A stretch of DNA of 64,000 nt, from contig NC_091054.1 of assembly GCF_963966145.1 (NCBI RefSeq), forward strand, positions 10,168,001-10,232,000, given 5' to 3'. Shown here piece by piece: positions 34,101 to 49,100 of this stretch (within the stretch, counting starts at the first letter, position 1; each line of letters begins with the position of its first letter). This DNA is from Tenebrio molitor. Its lineage: Eukaryota; Arthropoda; Insecta; Coleoptera; Tenebrionidae. Under the pieces are notes generated by a model. That model had not been told where the DNA came from, made no database searches, and saw nothing but the letters and a program-made list of their open reading frames with translations. Made by a program: the position numbers and the translations under genes.

Positions 34101-37100
34101 GTCCTAATTCAATCCTTCGGAAAGGGTGTCAATTGCGATATTGATCGGCGCCATTCATCGCCGTTTAACGGACACAATTAAATTAAAGTTGATCGAGTAA
34201 AACGGTCTTATCGGTAGTAAAGCGCCCGGAGACAATTACACAGGAAACTGAAACGGAAATGTTCGCATGAGCCACTTTCCGGTGTGGAGGAATTGCCGGA
34301 TCTTCTTCGTCGCTGACCCTTGTCGTTGGCTGACGGATTGTCTGCGTTGCCCTTTCTGTATATTGTTTCCGGTAGTCCTGTTTACCCGCTCGTACGTCAG
34401 GGCTGCGGTCGGCCGCGGTCGGTTTGACCGACGTGACTTGCCCCGGCCAGCTGGGCCGTTCCATTAAGTTGCCGATCTAATTGACGTCGGGGACGGCGAA
34501 CGGCCGCCCCCGACCGATCCGCGCCACGCAGAAGTCTCCCCGACGAGTCCCACAAAATAATCAAACACCCCTCGACCTCGCACTTTCACGTCCGTCTTGG
34601 GCCCCACGTTATCTTCCTCAATAATAATAATAACAACCGGTTGTATCGGGACTTCGTCCATTAGGCCATCGCAAAAGAGATATTTGCCAAGTACGTTGTC
34701 AAGACGATAACTCCACACTATTTTACTTCGCTCTACAAAAATGTGCATTTTGACCCACATTCTGTAATAAGAGTTTCAAATGATCACAGCCTCATGCTCA
34801 AGTCTGATAAGTACTCATCTCCTATTACGAATTGGATGAGACGCTTAAAAATATACAGGGTGTCCCAGAGTTGCGAAAAAGCTAAATAACTTGTTTGTTA
34901 TTAAAGATATCAACTTTTACTTTTTCTAGATGATAGCTACGCTTCTACTGCACATTCGGAAAATATTGCGGTATATACACAGTGTGTCTCAATATTATAA
35001 AAACACTAAAGTTATGTTTTTTTAAATGGAACCTACCCAGTTTGATTTCATTTTTGGATTCTATGCTAAATTGTGAATCAAATCTATACAGGTCCTTTTT
35101 ACTTATCTGTCATCGTTTTTGATCAGTGGCGCTTTTTTTACCCGAATTTCGAATTGCAGGGGTCCCTTCGAACCTTCCAAATCGTTGCACATAAATTAAA
35201 ATTATTGACGCTGTTTGATTTCTGAATGTTTGCCGCATCTGCTGAGTGTTTACTTAACAACCTGCTCAGTCTCATATGCCTACTGCGACTTTTTAAACAT
35301 AACGAACTAAAAATGTCAAAAACTCATTTTTTTTCAAATGGCACCCCGTATTTATTATTGCACTGGTCGAAAGCTTTTTTGACAAGCTTTTGAACAACAT
35401 AAGGTTTGTATAGTCGAATCTGAAAATCTAGGGTGATATCCTAAAATCGCTAAATTTGGTGCAATTTTTCCGTTAAAGACAATACAAAAATCTAGTAGCC
35501 CTAACAAAAGATAATTACACAATATGGTCACTCCATAAAGATTAATCAACCAACAAAACAGTGTTTAACAATTAAACATTTTATTATTTTAGTGATTTTT
35601 AGTGATTTTAAGATAGCACTCTAGATTTTTACATTCGACTATACAAACCCTATACCGTTGGAAAGCTTGTCAAAAAAGCTTTCGACCAGTGCAATTTTGA
35701 CATTTTCAGTTTCTTATATTTAAAAAATCGCAGTAGGCATATGCAACTAAGCACGTTATTGAATAAACACTTAACAGATGCAGATGTCATTTATACAGGG
35801 TGTCTTAAAATTATTGTATTCCGAGTTCGGGGCTTAGTAGGGGACATCCTGTTAACCAAGTAAAAATGTTTAAAAAAAATTCCTGTCACTTTGAGAAAAA
35901 TATCAAAATTGCCAATATTTGTTCAAAAGTACCTGATTAATATTCTAGCTATAGTATAATTCAGAATAAGTGGCATCGCGATAGGCGTTGATTCTCTAAA
36001 GTGAGCTTTATGTTATGTCAAAAAATTTAGTAAACATGTGAAACCGTCATTACTTTATTCTGAAGTTATGCGTTACATAATTTTAACATGGTTTTCACCC
36101 ACAGCAGAGATAACCCCCAGACAAATAATACTTTTCATAAATGAAACAAGAAAATTCCAAATACTTATAACAAGAAAATAAACACAAAACGATTCCAATG
36201 ATAATATCAAGGCCAAATTAAAAGCGAAGGTTACCAACAGCATCGAAACTAGGGTATTATTAGCAAGAGTCTTGCTGCCAACGTAAATTTGAATTTCCAA
36301 CGCCTACCGCGATGCCACTTATTCTGAATTATAATATATGTTGTACTTCCCTTTTGAACTTTTATTTTTTCGAGATAAAGCTGTTTTTTCAAGAAATGTC
36401 TTTTCATTTATATTTTAATATTTGACATAATCATCCTCACCATATTTCAAAATGAATGTCAACCATTTATATTTTTTATTTGAAGAAAACATTCAGACTC
36501 ATATATTTGTAAAGACCCCCTACCACCCCCCCCCCCTGTATTGTCTTTACTTCATTTTTTCGAGATTCCTGAGATTTTCCCTACAAGACCCTCGACTTGG
36601 AATACGTTAATTTTGCGACACCCTGTATAAGAGAGACGAAGCCGTCACTTCCGCATACAGCTGGCAAAAACTATTAAACGATCCAAACGCTAAAATAAAA
36701 TTCTTCATCGGAAAGGCTGCATCCCACGTGAAACAAATGCAGGTATCTTTAGGAACGTGTCATGCATTATTCCTCCAGGATTTGCATCTTTATCTTTATC
36801 GAGTAACTGCAGTTCAAGAGCTACTCTCAACTGATCTGCCACAACGTTTACAAGCTCTGCACGCTACACAATGCCGGTGGTATTCTATAATGAAGTCTTT
36901 TTATGGATGAAGCTTGGTTTTATAGAACCAGATTTGCTAATTCTGAGAATATGAGAATTTGGAGTACCCAAAAGCCTTAAGAGGAGTTTCTTTACATCCA
37001 GCATCCAAATAAGATACGGTGCGATCAATTAAAAAATAAATCGAGTCGGCGTGTTACCTATGGCAACCCATGCTATAGCATAGGCTCCAAAGCAAACTCG

Positions 37101-40100
37101 ATTAATTTTTTAAATGATCGCTCGGTAGATATGTGGGTAGCAATTAGTGCAAGAAGAATAATAGGATTTGTATTTTTCAAAGGTAATAAATTAATTTTAT
37201 TCAGAATTTATTTCAATACGATAGGGTTTCAGTAAGACGCTTTACGACTACTTTTGGTAATTGTTCACTTTAACTACTTTTAGAATTTTCGTGTTTTTTC
37301 TGGCTAGACAGCCTCAGGACGTCCTCCTAGATCGTTTCCCACCATTCAAACCTTGTGCAAATGCATTTTTTTTCTCCTGTTGTGTTTCAAGGTCGCGCCA
37401 ATGTCTTAGTATAACCAAAGGATAAGGAAAATTCATTTGCACAAGGTTTGAGTGGTGGAAAACGATGTAGGGGGACGCCAGAAAAAACGGGAAAATTCCA
37501 GAAGTAGCTAAAGTGAACAATGACCCCACTTTTGAACCAATCACGTAATGATAAACTCCAACAAGGTTATTGCCAGCAAGATGATGCAACTCCTCGTCGC
37601 GCTTATCAGTTTGAGGTTGTGTTTATGAGTACGTCTGGGTTTGTGTAAGAGAGAGAAAACTGCGATCCCCATGACCAGCAATTTTTTGAACGCTCGCTAG
37701 CATCATTTCGTCGTCGCAACTCCTCCAACTTCGATAAATTTCCAAGTTGCCAAACTGCAACTTATTGCTTGTCCGACTCGTATTTGTTTACTAAACAACA
37801 ATAAATACGAAAATGTCGTTTGGTACTGCAGGAAGACGTTGTATCATATTTCAAAGTTATTTTGTCGAGTTCAAGTCGCTCCTTCGACAAGTTTATTTCA
37901 ATTCTGGTTCTTGTACACAACAGGAACCGATTCGTTTCGAAATGGCGAACTTGACGCGCGTCCGCTCCGCATTTTTCCGATCCATCCCGTTCGATCTCTG
38001 CGTTTCCCATCGCGAAATTATCTCCGCGTTTATCTCCGAAACTAATTTGCATTCTGCATCCGGGGATCAATCGGGAACCGCGATTCCGTCAACCGTCGCG
38101 CGCCGTCGAATTTACATTCCGCGGGGATGCACTCCGTTCTTAATTTCCCTCCGATGTCTGTCGTCGAAATAAGTGATTTTAGAAAAATATGTTGCCGCTC
38201 CAAAAGTTTTTATTGATATCCGTATATCGCCGCCGAAGAATTTTAAATTAACTTCGGAGAGGTTACTCGAACTGAAATGGGTTTATAAGTTCGTGGCTCG
38301 ATGCTCGCTGGAAAAACGAAAAGAATGCGTCTTAACTTTTCCGGGAGGAATTTGGTTTTTTCAGACGACAACGAATTGGTTCGGATGACCGGAACGGCCC
38401 GGCCCTGTCTCCGGGAAACCTCGAAGGATGCTTGTCGCGGGCCGCGAGTGTGCGGCGTCGATAGTGGCGGCGATGATTGATGAGGGGGGCGGTCGCGGGT
38501 CAGTCCCGAATCAACTTTGACAGCGTCTGATTTGTCGGAGGGATAAGAAAATCTCCCGGTTCGATATCAACAGTTTAGCGGGACCCGGTGGCAAAAATCG
38601 CGCCGCCCCCGGCTACCAGTTGAACGACGAGCTCGACTGTTATCCGAGGGACGTGATAGCGTTCGTTTGGTCATTAAGTGTAATACGAGCAGGAGATCGG
38701 GTCGTAATAACCCCTCGGGGGCCGATCCGGTCCGTCGGATTTCCCGCCACTTCATAGCTTCCCCGAATAACTATTATTATGATTGTGCGGCGGCACGACC
38801 GCCACGCGATCGATTCCGGCCCCGGAAAAATCCGACCGCTCGCAATTAAATCCTCGATCGGGCCCGGAATAATTGACCGCCACTCGCCATTCCGCATACG
38901 CGCGCCGCAAAAACATGATTGATTTCCGCCCGCCACAGGACTTCGACGTCTCATTTTCACCGGAGATTGCAAATTACTCCGGGAACTTACCGGACACCGT
39001 CTCGCCGACGATCGAGTTGCGATTCCGATTACCGGAGCCGGCGGATCCCGGAATTCGCCCCGGAACCGTCCTCTTGCGGGGTGGCTCCAGGCCGGGCCCT
39101 GAACCGAAAGGGTTGCGACTTTCGCAGGCGAGAAATCAAAGGACCCGAAGAGCGAACTTCACCTAACGCTAACAAAGTTAGGCAGGAGCGGAGAAATGAA
39201 GAACAGGAGAGAAATCCCGAATTGTCAATTGTCTTGATATTTCGCCTCCCAGGAACGGGAGTTCATAACAGAAAGGGAATCAAATAAACGGCCATGAGGA
39301 CTGTATGAATGTATGAAGTAGTGGTGGAATGTCTCTCTCGACGCTCGATAGCGCCATCTGCAACTGTATATGAACTGTTGAAAAATGCGCGTTCGCAAAA
39401 CCGCTACCTTATTGGGTGATGATGCGAATAAAAATCTGTCATTTGCGCAAACCATTTAGTATCAAAGAAAACAAGAGCGTCAGAAGAGTGGGTTTCAGTA
39501 TTTACTACACTACTTTTTCTACAAGTAGGAAGTTTGCATCCGCGAGCGCAGCCGTGCATTCAAAGGCGATTCTTGATGGCACCGTTTGAGCAATGGACGA
39601 GGACCGTCAATACTTTTATCCTTCGAAATGTCGTTAAAAAGTGAGGGGCAAAAGCTTTCGCTTGTCTTTGTTCGCGAAATATCAATTTTCATCGGAAAGT
39701 GTGGAAAACTTCGGTGGCAACAGGAGATGGATGACCGCCTCCGCTCTTTTATTTTGGAAAGTTTCCCAATAAAAAAATCATTGTTCTAATTATTTCCCGG
39801 CGTATGGGGTGGAAATTTCGTTTCGTTTGTTTTGTACATATTAAACCAACAACGAAACGAATCGAAATTTCGTCGGGAATTAAATTTCCTCAGATAATAG
39901 AATCTGCGGGGGGATATTTTCGTTAAATTGGTCCACTCGATGCGTTCGTGATGTTGGGGGATTTCTTCGCCATCGTTGGGGAACAAAGCCCCCGCGAAAC
40001 GTTGACGTTTCCGATCGAAACTCTGAATAATATATCCGTCGGCCGGGTCGTTTCGAAACGAGTAAAATATGGCGGTGGTGGAATCTCCTCTTAATAAAAG

Positions 40101-43100
40101 ATGGTGTCTTTGCTTGGTGCATGACAACGTCGCGATTTCGGTCCGCGTTATTGCTAATTCTCGGCGCGAACTCTCCGATTTGCATAAAAAAATCCGACGG
40201 ATCTGATACCGACACGGCCTATTTATTTATCGAGGCGAACAGAGCAAAAAGAGAAAAGACGAGACGGACGGAAAAAGCGGCTTCGAGGTGACTCAAGGTA
40301 ACTATTCGGGAGAGGAAAGTTAAAAGAGCGTTCATTAATAACTCGGAGGAGGAGGTCCTCGTTCGCTCTCCTCTTCGAAAACTAAACGACGATTCGGCGA
40401 AGCAAATCGCGTTGAAAGGTCCCATCGGGCGTCGATAAGAAAACTTCCACTTTCGTTTTGTTACTTGTAAAGTGATTTCGTGGATGATGTTCATTCATTT
40501 AGTTCCCCTTGGCGCGCACGCCTTTTCACCACACAAAATTAAATTCCTGGACCCTTCGCTGAACGCACCAAAAAAGACAACATTCCCGGATGCACCAGAT
40601 CCTAGTTCGCACATTCAAACGGAACTGCAACAATTCGCGGAAGAGGAAAAATTACTCGCGGAGTTGCACCCATTTTCAAAATTATCTTCGTCGCTTCCAT
40701 CAGTTACCAGTTATCGTGCGCCTTCCAGCTGCATCAAGTTGGACGAGAACCCGAGGCGGATCTCTGACAACAACTTTAAGACTTCACGAGTTGCTTCGAG
40801 TCAAACTTTAACAAATTTTAACTGACAGAAATAAAACAAATTGTTAGAAGAGATGGTTGCGCAGTTCGAGGAACATCTTCGATAAGTTTTGCCGAGTGAG
40901 AAATCAGATTATCTCGTCATGTTTTATTGAGGCTCTTAAGTGTCGTCCTGTAATTGATCTTCGATTAGCCAAAAGGGGTTGTTATTGTAAAAAGAGGGCA
41001 CGGCATCGAGGCCGGATATTCACTGTTACGGATTTGTTCTCTCAAGTAATGATATTATTTTACAGAGACAATGTTGTTCGTATGAAATTACACTCGCTGC
41101 ACTCGTGCGTGTAAACTTCCCACTTGTAAAAAAAGTACTTTCTACACATGTGACACAACTATTACGTTACTGCTAAACATTCCAAAAGTGAACCGACTTT
41201 ATCAAGGTTTGATACGTCAGTCGATTTGCAACGAATCGACTCGTTTCAAGGTTTCAGACGACGATAATATCTTGAGGGAAAAACGAATCGTTACATAATT
41301 CCAAATATTTGACTCGTCATCTTCTAGACGCGTATTTCTTCTAAATCTGCAACAATTCTCTCCGTTTCCTGCGGCAACATTTCTCGAGAATTAAGCCGCT
41401 TCACTTTCACAAATACGCAAATCATTTTCGACTGTAAATTTCAATAAAAGCGACTGTTCAAACGGAAATTTTTTTCAGGCAACGTCAAAATGACCACAAA
41501 GATTGCGCAACGAAATGATGCGACGCATTTACATTCCTTGTTTAACATTTGTCAACACGAGCATGGAATCCTGAGAGAAATCAAACAAAACAGTCGCGTT
41601 CTCTTTGCGAACAACGAATTCCGTAAGTGTTCGCTATTCGTTGTGGGACGAAGGTTATGATCGCGGTATGGCTTTTCCCTCCGAAATCTCAAACTAGGTG
41701 ATTTAATTAATTTAATTTTGTGGTGCTTCAGCCTCGTGGAAACCAACCCGCGCCCCGAAACCAATTTGGATTCCTTAACGTTTCAAGTACTAGATTCGGA
41801 TTTATCGCCTGTTCGTTATTTTTCACCAGACCAACACGGCAGACAATTAAAATAAAAATACAAACTGTAACGCGACGCGGCGATCCGGTTCGCGACGGGA
41901 AATTCCTTTTCTGGCGCGCTAGGAAAAGCGACAAAACGACGAGTCCGGAAATTATTTTAAAAATGTGCAAATTTTCGTATCTCCGCGGACACAACAGTTT
42001 ACGTTCGTAATAAAAATCTCGCATCGGGCTGATAGCGGTTTATCGCGGAGTACGGATATTTTGCATGGTCCTTGACAACGGACTTGGTGCGGACCCCTGT
42101 CGGGCGCCAACCAAATCCAAAAACGCGTCATTTTTGATAGAATTGACGGACGCAAGACAAACAAACGTTTACACAAAACAACAAACGACCTTTGTCGAGG
42201 TATAACACAATATTTGCATTGTAACCGAAGTTGTAAAAGATATGACCCATAAAAACTAACCCCCACTAGATAAAACGACAGTCGTTTATCCCGCGTGTGA
42301 CGTCACGACGGCGCACCGCGTTCCGATTTTTCGGTGGGGTGGCGCCCCCTCGCGGTTCGATATCTCCGTTTTCCGAAGCGCACGTCGGGACATTGTTCCG
42401 GGCGGGATGCATTGTTATCGGTTCCGACCTGATCCGTCGGATTTGAGTGATCCACTTGTGACGCCGCGTCTCAAATTAATTAACGTGCACCGCACGGATC
42501 GTCGATGGGAGCGAGTGCGGGCCCCACAGAAGCGGGGTGAAAGAAAATCAATCGGGGTGTGCGCCCCGACACGCTTCGCTTATTATGAAGTCGGGGGCAT
42601 GTCTTATCTCGGCCGTATCGCGCCATCCTCCGCCTCGTCGATGCAAAACGTCGATAAATTCCAACTGGGGCTTCGATATTTTACGTGACGTGTTCGGGGA
42701 ATATAAAATATGACTTCCATTAAAACTCCCCGGTAAAACAAGGGTAATTACCGGCTCGCCGACTAATGGACAGATTAAGCAGTCGGGAGGCTCTCTTGCC
42801 GCGACCGTCTCCGACGGCGCCCCCTTAATCCCCGTTTCGCATTCGCGACGCGAACGCTCTCCGATTTTTCCGATTGATGGTCGTGGGGCCCCCGACGGAG
42901 AAGCGCCTCGGGGATCGATCGCGAGGGAGCGAGACCGACAGACACACGCACGTACACCCTCGCCCCACGGTCGGGGTGAAAGTTGCCCCGTTTGCGCCGT
43001 AATTTACAAGCCACGAGAAAAAGGCTCTGGACGTCTTGAATGTTACGGCCCTCGTGGAAAATAAAAATCGAGTGGGGGCGGCTGCCGCGAGCGTGCCCCC

Positions 43101-46100
43101 GCGTCTTCTCGCCGCCCCAGACAGTCGTGGCGGTTGATTTCTCCGCGTCAGAAAGAATTATCCCTCGACGCGTGTCTTCACGGCGAATTGCAGTGGCACC
43201 ATCGTACGGTCCGGCAGGACCTTGCGCCCCCTCGCACCACCGAATTGCTTCCAACAACCCTGCTGACCCGATTTGTTTCCGCTCGAATGTGTGCGAGACA
43301 CGAACCGAAAAGAGCCGAGTAATTCCCTTCAACCCCCTGGACAAGGTAAAATTCCTTGACAACGTATTAGCTACATTTTTTCTCTACTTCATTTCTTTTC
43401 ACATCAACAAAATCTCACATAAATAATGAATTGTCCATCTGATTTCGCAACTGTCTCTTTCCATAATTTCACTTTTTTGTAATGTGTAACGAACGTTGAA
43501 AAAAATCTACGGTCGACCAGCCCGATTCCTGCTTTTGTTTCCGTTAACGTATGGCGCAGCTCCACCAGCTGTCAAACCGTACATGTTAAACGTCATCTAT
43601 TCGGCGAACAAGCAGTGACGTGAACCATTTCTTTTGCACGAAATAGTTCTCGTCAGGATTAGGTAAGCGAGGAGAGTTTTCCTGGTTTTCTTAGCGCGAC
43701 ACGACAGTTTCTACTTAATTAAAATCAACGATTTAATTTACATTACAATGATGATCAAAGAGAGGTTATGTATGTGAAACTGGCCTCACAGAATACCAAC
43801 TTAAAAGATGACCTGTGGTTGTAAAATAGAGAGACTGCTCGACCACAATTTTTTGAACGTTCGTTATTCACGTTTCATTGATCAGGATGTCGACACTTCA
43901 CGAATAAAGTGAACCACTCTGTATATTTTTCTTGTTTAATTTCCCTTTCGAAATTTTCAGCCATCTTCAACACTTCAATTCTTTACTTGGCGTCCAATTC
44001 TTGTCTAAAAAATTGACAAAAGGCAAAAGGCCTACTTCTCCAACTATTGCACATCTCCAACACGTTTCACTTCTTCTTCTTCGCGTTTCCTTACTCCTCC
44101 ACTTATCTGAACGCCTGTTTATGACTGACATTCCAAAATTTTCGTTTTATCGAAAATTCCGGCGGGCGCATTTTTATCTGGAAACTGTCTAGACCGACTC
44201 CGTGATGGTTTCCTTTACGTTTTATCTTTTTTATCTATTCGGCGTTAATTTCACAAAGAGAAATTTCGGCATCGAGGATAAGATAAACGGCAATACCTAC
44301 ATACTTATCAAGCGAGCGAGTTATTCTCTCACAACACGTCATAATTAACATTACGTTCACATATTTACTTAAGGGGCGTGATCCGTAACTACGCACCGTT
44401 GTGGAAAAGAAAAACAACAACAACAATAATAACGTGATTCTTGTTGTCCCGTGAGTCATATTTTGTCAGTGTTCTTCCGTTGAACGCGAACAAATTAAAA
44501 CTAACGAGTCTGTTTACGAAGAACGCGAAACCAAATATTATCCAGAGTGAGATAATTTTATTGTCTTAACGAGTGGCCACTTTTGACAATTAAAATGTTC
44601 GCCCATTTAATTGTAGACCTTCCGTGTTTCCCTACTGTTTCATGCTGTGCTCGCTCGACTCGACTTTCTGTCTATTTTTAACATCACGTTCACCTAGACT
44701 TGAGACGAAGTAAAAACAATGCGCCACTTTCCCCTGTCGGTGTATCTCGCGAAGGGCCCCCTTCACGAATTCAGAGGTCGCACGTGACCACCCTTCCCCT
44801 TTACTGTTATTGTCGTCGTCGTCTCCACGTCACAAAACCAGACTCCTCCGGATGGGAAAGAGGAGAAAAAAACTCGGCCCGAATGATGAATTTTTATAAG
44901 TATTTTCTTATTCAAATTGCCCCGACAGGAAAGCTAATGTCTCGCGATAAGTCTTATTTATAATGCCGTAATTTGCATTGCACACCGTAATATTATCACG
45001 GCTTACGCTCGACTCCAGTTTCAAGATTTTCGATGTAATCTTGGCGAATTTGCACGACATGTAAGTTACCCTGCAGTGCCATCATCTTGCGTTCCTCTTT
45101 CGTTAATTAATTTATCTGACGGTGATATCGTTCGCGAACGTTACGTCAGCCTCGCCCGGGACAAAGACGGTGCCGTTCTCCTGCGCCCCTGACACACTTA
45201 TCTCGACAGGGAGCCGGTCCTGCACCTCCGTCGAAACTCGGACAACATCACCGTGGAAAGTCCGACTGACTCACGGTAACATCGCCGGCGGAGATAACAC
45301 CTGAGAGATAAAACCACACAAAAGAAATATTTCTCCTCGACGATGAAATGCTCCCGCGTGCCAATCTGGCGCCCCGTGGGGCTCGTCTCATTCATTTTGT
45401 CGAATTAATCGAAGAATTTCCTTCGCAGGTGAGATGTCAACACAAACATAACCTCAAACCGTCGAGACAAGTGGCGCACGACTTACTGCTCCTCCAGTTC
45501 CATGGCGGGGGTGGATCACAGTTCCGGCCGCACGAATTGCACTTTTTGCGAAAGTGTTACTCGAAACTGCATCGCTGCACGGTTTTATTGATGATTGACA
45601 CCTGATATTGGGGCGCTTCGAACTTCGAACGCTCCGCTAAAGTTGGTAACACTGTAATCGAATGTAACCAAATCCGGATCGAACAGACGTTTGCCCCGTG
45701 TCGATAACTAATAAAACAAACAGATACGCTACAGGTAAGTGGTCAAACGTTGCGCTAATTTTACGTGGAAAAATTCCATCAGCTTGTGATGATAATTATT
45801 GTTGTTATCGATAGGTTCGGTCGTGACCTAGTTGTTTCGAAACTTGAGTCAAAGTTGAAAATTTTAAACACGCACCTCCACGCGAATAAACAATTACTCA
45901 CTTTTATTGCAGTGCCCGAGAAGTCTTCATTTGAGCGGCCGATTTGAATGTAAATTGTGGTATTTTGGGTTGCATAACTACGGAGGTGCACAAACTTTAG
46001 GGACAAATCATGACAGCTGCGTAATGTTGGTAGTAAATACGAAAGTATGGAATACAGTGTGTCCGAGTAAATAGAAAAATCGATGATGACGCAGGTGTGT

Positions 46101-49100
46101 GCGTATTTGTTCGGGAAAGAAACGGATATGTGTGTGGTGGCATTACACCGCCGCCACAGGGTTACCCGTTGATTCGTTGACATTTAACCGTCGTGATTAA
46201 GGACATTAATACCGATCTGTTTGTAATACGTCCCGTTCTGCAAACATTTGATAAAACGACCCAATTCAAAGAGCGGCGACGGCTCCATTGTGTCCGAACC
46301 CACGTACGGACCACTTCGGAGTTCCTTTGTTTGGTCGAGGGATTAAACGTGATGGCGGGACGAACCGAAAAATTTGACACTGCCATTTTCCTCCGACCGT
46401 ATTTTCCGATGATGAAGAGGAGAAAAGGAGGTCGAACGGAAAAACGCCCCGACATAATGTTCTACACAACACGAGTCGTAAATGGCGTCGAAAGCTGTCA
46501 CGAGAAAACGCTCCTTTGATTTTCGCCTGTTGATTTATCACCAAGCCAACAAATTTGATTAATCCGATATCGGCAAAGAATCATTCCAGACGGGGATCAC
46601 CCTAATTGCGATTAATAATTTAGGAGGGATGAAATATTAACGGGGCGCACTTGATGGAATATTTAGTCAGCAATTATTGCCACGGAAGTGACGACTCGGA
46701 TTAAGTATTAAAGATGTCATTACGGAAGTCCCGAGCGCGGTGGAAAAGCGGTCGGGGAATTTTTTCAGTGCGTTACGCAACGACTTTCCCTTGTGCGCCG
46801 CCATCTTCTTAGACCTCTCGGCCGGGCAAAAACAAAAAGAAATATTAGTCTGAGCGGTCATGTCTGCGACATTTTTATATGGCAAAAGAAAAACGTATAA
46901 AAATGTTGGTCATTTGAAGATGACAGGTGCGTTATATTATTGTCATCTCTCATCTCGACGTCCGCATCGTCGACGAAACTCTTGTCCACGGTCGGTATTA
47001 ATGTAAATTTTTATGTCCCTTAGTTGGTGCAGCTGCGCGTAATGGCAGCCCTGCGTGTCACTGCACACTCGAAAAATCATCGAATGAGTGAGCGAGCGAG
47101 CGCGGCGGCCGCTTCGCATTTATTGTTTCTAATTGGTGCAATTTGGTGTGGGGCTGCGAAGGGGCGCGTTCTGCTGACGGCGTCTTTTCACCGGGAATAC
47201 CCCAAATGCCCTGCGTAGTTGAAGAGTGTAAGTAGCTTTGCTCGCACTTTATCGGAGCTCGTGTGACAGCAGTTCCTTTGACGTTAAGTCTAATTACGTA
47301 TAAAATACCGCCAACCTGACGGCGAGAATGCCGCTTCAGCGTTTTACCATTCCACTTTTCCCGCGTATTAAACCATTACTCACTTCACGTTCAGACGTTA
47401 ATAATATCTAGACGAGCTTTGACAATTTGGCCCGAGGCGCCGACGCAAAAAATGATAAGCGCGTCGAGCTGTAGCTATGGCGCCGCCGTTTCCAAGTGCA
47501 AAATGCACCCGCGAAGATGCTGATAGGATAGGTCTCGTGGGGCGGGAGGTATCTTTTTGGGGTAGTACTCACCAGACGGCGACCGTCAGCGAATTCTGCG
47601 CCCTCCTCGTGCAGCAGTTCTCGTTGCAGACGGAGCCGTCGGCCGAGCCGATGCTGCCGCGGGGCGGTGGGGTGGCGCACACGTGTCTGCCCCCCGACGC
47701 CCCCACGTACTCGACGCTGGGGCTAGCGCAGATGCTGTGTCGACATTGTCCCTTGGCCCTCAAGTTGGGCGACACGAAACCGACGCACTCTTTGCCGCAC
47801 TGGGTTCCCTTCTCCTGTTGGTACGCGCAAGTCTGATAGCTTTGGCACTGCATTTCTTGAAGACTCGAGTTGTTGACGCATGGTGGTACTTCTTTCTGAT
47901 GGAGGTCCTTGCCCTGACTGGTCACCGAACTGCTAGAACTAGAACCCGGACTGGACTTGGATAACTGGTAACCGTCCTGGTACTGGCAGCACTTGACGCG
48001 ATTCGGTGTACCCATGTGCGAGTACCTCACCCTCTGGTACTGGTTCGAGGGATAGGGCAGGGGCAGTCTGTAGTGGTAGGCCAGATCGCGTCTCATGTAC
48101 GGGTCGTTCGCGTTGAACTTGGTAGTATAGCGCTCGTAAGACTGGTAGGTGTTGTAGTAGGGTTCCTGCTGCTGCGGTACGTACCTCTCGACGGGCATGT
48201 GCGCGTTGGGGGGTATGTACCGGTCGTTGGTGACGAATCTGTCCGGGCCATTCACATGGTACCGTTCGTTGGTCGGATAGTACTGGTTCCTGTCTTTGTA
48301 TCTGGCGTCGTGATGGTACCTATCGTACCGATCTTGGTACCTCTGCTGTTTGTCGTACCTTTCGACTTTCTTAGGGGAGTACTTTTCTGTGGGCGAAGGT
48401 GAGAGTGGCGGTGGTGGGATGAAGCGTTCGGGCGGCGGTGGTACCGTGTTGGTGGGAGAAGGAAAAGCGTTGTTGGGAAAACAGTCGGGACTGGGCGTGT
48501 TTTCCGGGGAGAGAGGCGGCGGCGGCACGAATCTATCGCTCGCCGGAGCCGGTGAAGGTGGTTCCATGTAAGGTACTTGAGTGAAAGGTACGCGCTCGTT
48601 CCGCTCCTGGGTCGCGAAGCGCTCAGGGCACGGTATGGCGGGAAATCGTTCGGGAACGTATTGGTCGTACCGGTTCTGGTACTGCTGGTACCGTTCCGTC
48701 TTCCTGTCCGAGCTGGCCGACCTCTCCCTGATCTTGTTGGCGCTCCGGTGCCGTTCCGTCGGCGTGTACCGCTCGATGGAGCAGACGCTCTGCGCCGAAC
48801 TGTGCCTATCGTTGGTGCCGAAGTTCTCCCTCTCGATCGGGGTGTACCTGTCGGCCGCGGCGGCCTTGTCCTTGTCGACGGCCACGGCGTGGTACCGGTC
48901 TGTCGGCGTGCTCGTCCTCGAGTATCTGTCGATGGTGTGCGTGTGGTACCTGTCCAGGCTCCCGACCGGGGTGTACCTCTCCGGGTACCTCTGACAGGTG
49001 GCGTAGTGGTACCGCTCGGCCTGGAGCTGCGCCCTCTCGTCCGCCGGCTGCAGCCGCTCGGAGGAGACGGAGGTCTGGGGCCGCTCCCCCAACGGGTACC

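Noticed and set aside
40472..40825. 117-residue plus-strand frame followed by AATAAA
   Set aside because: The poly(A) hexamer close to the stop is suggestive, but the sequence resembles no family I know and no splice or promoter signal supports it.
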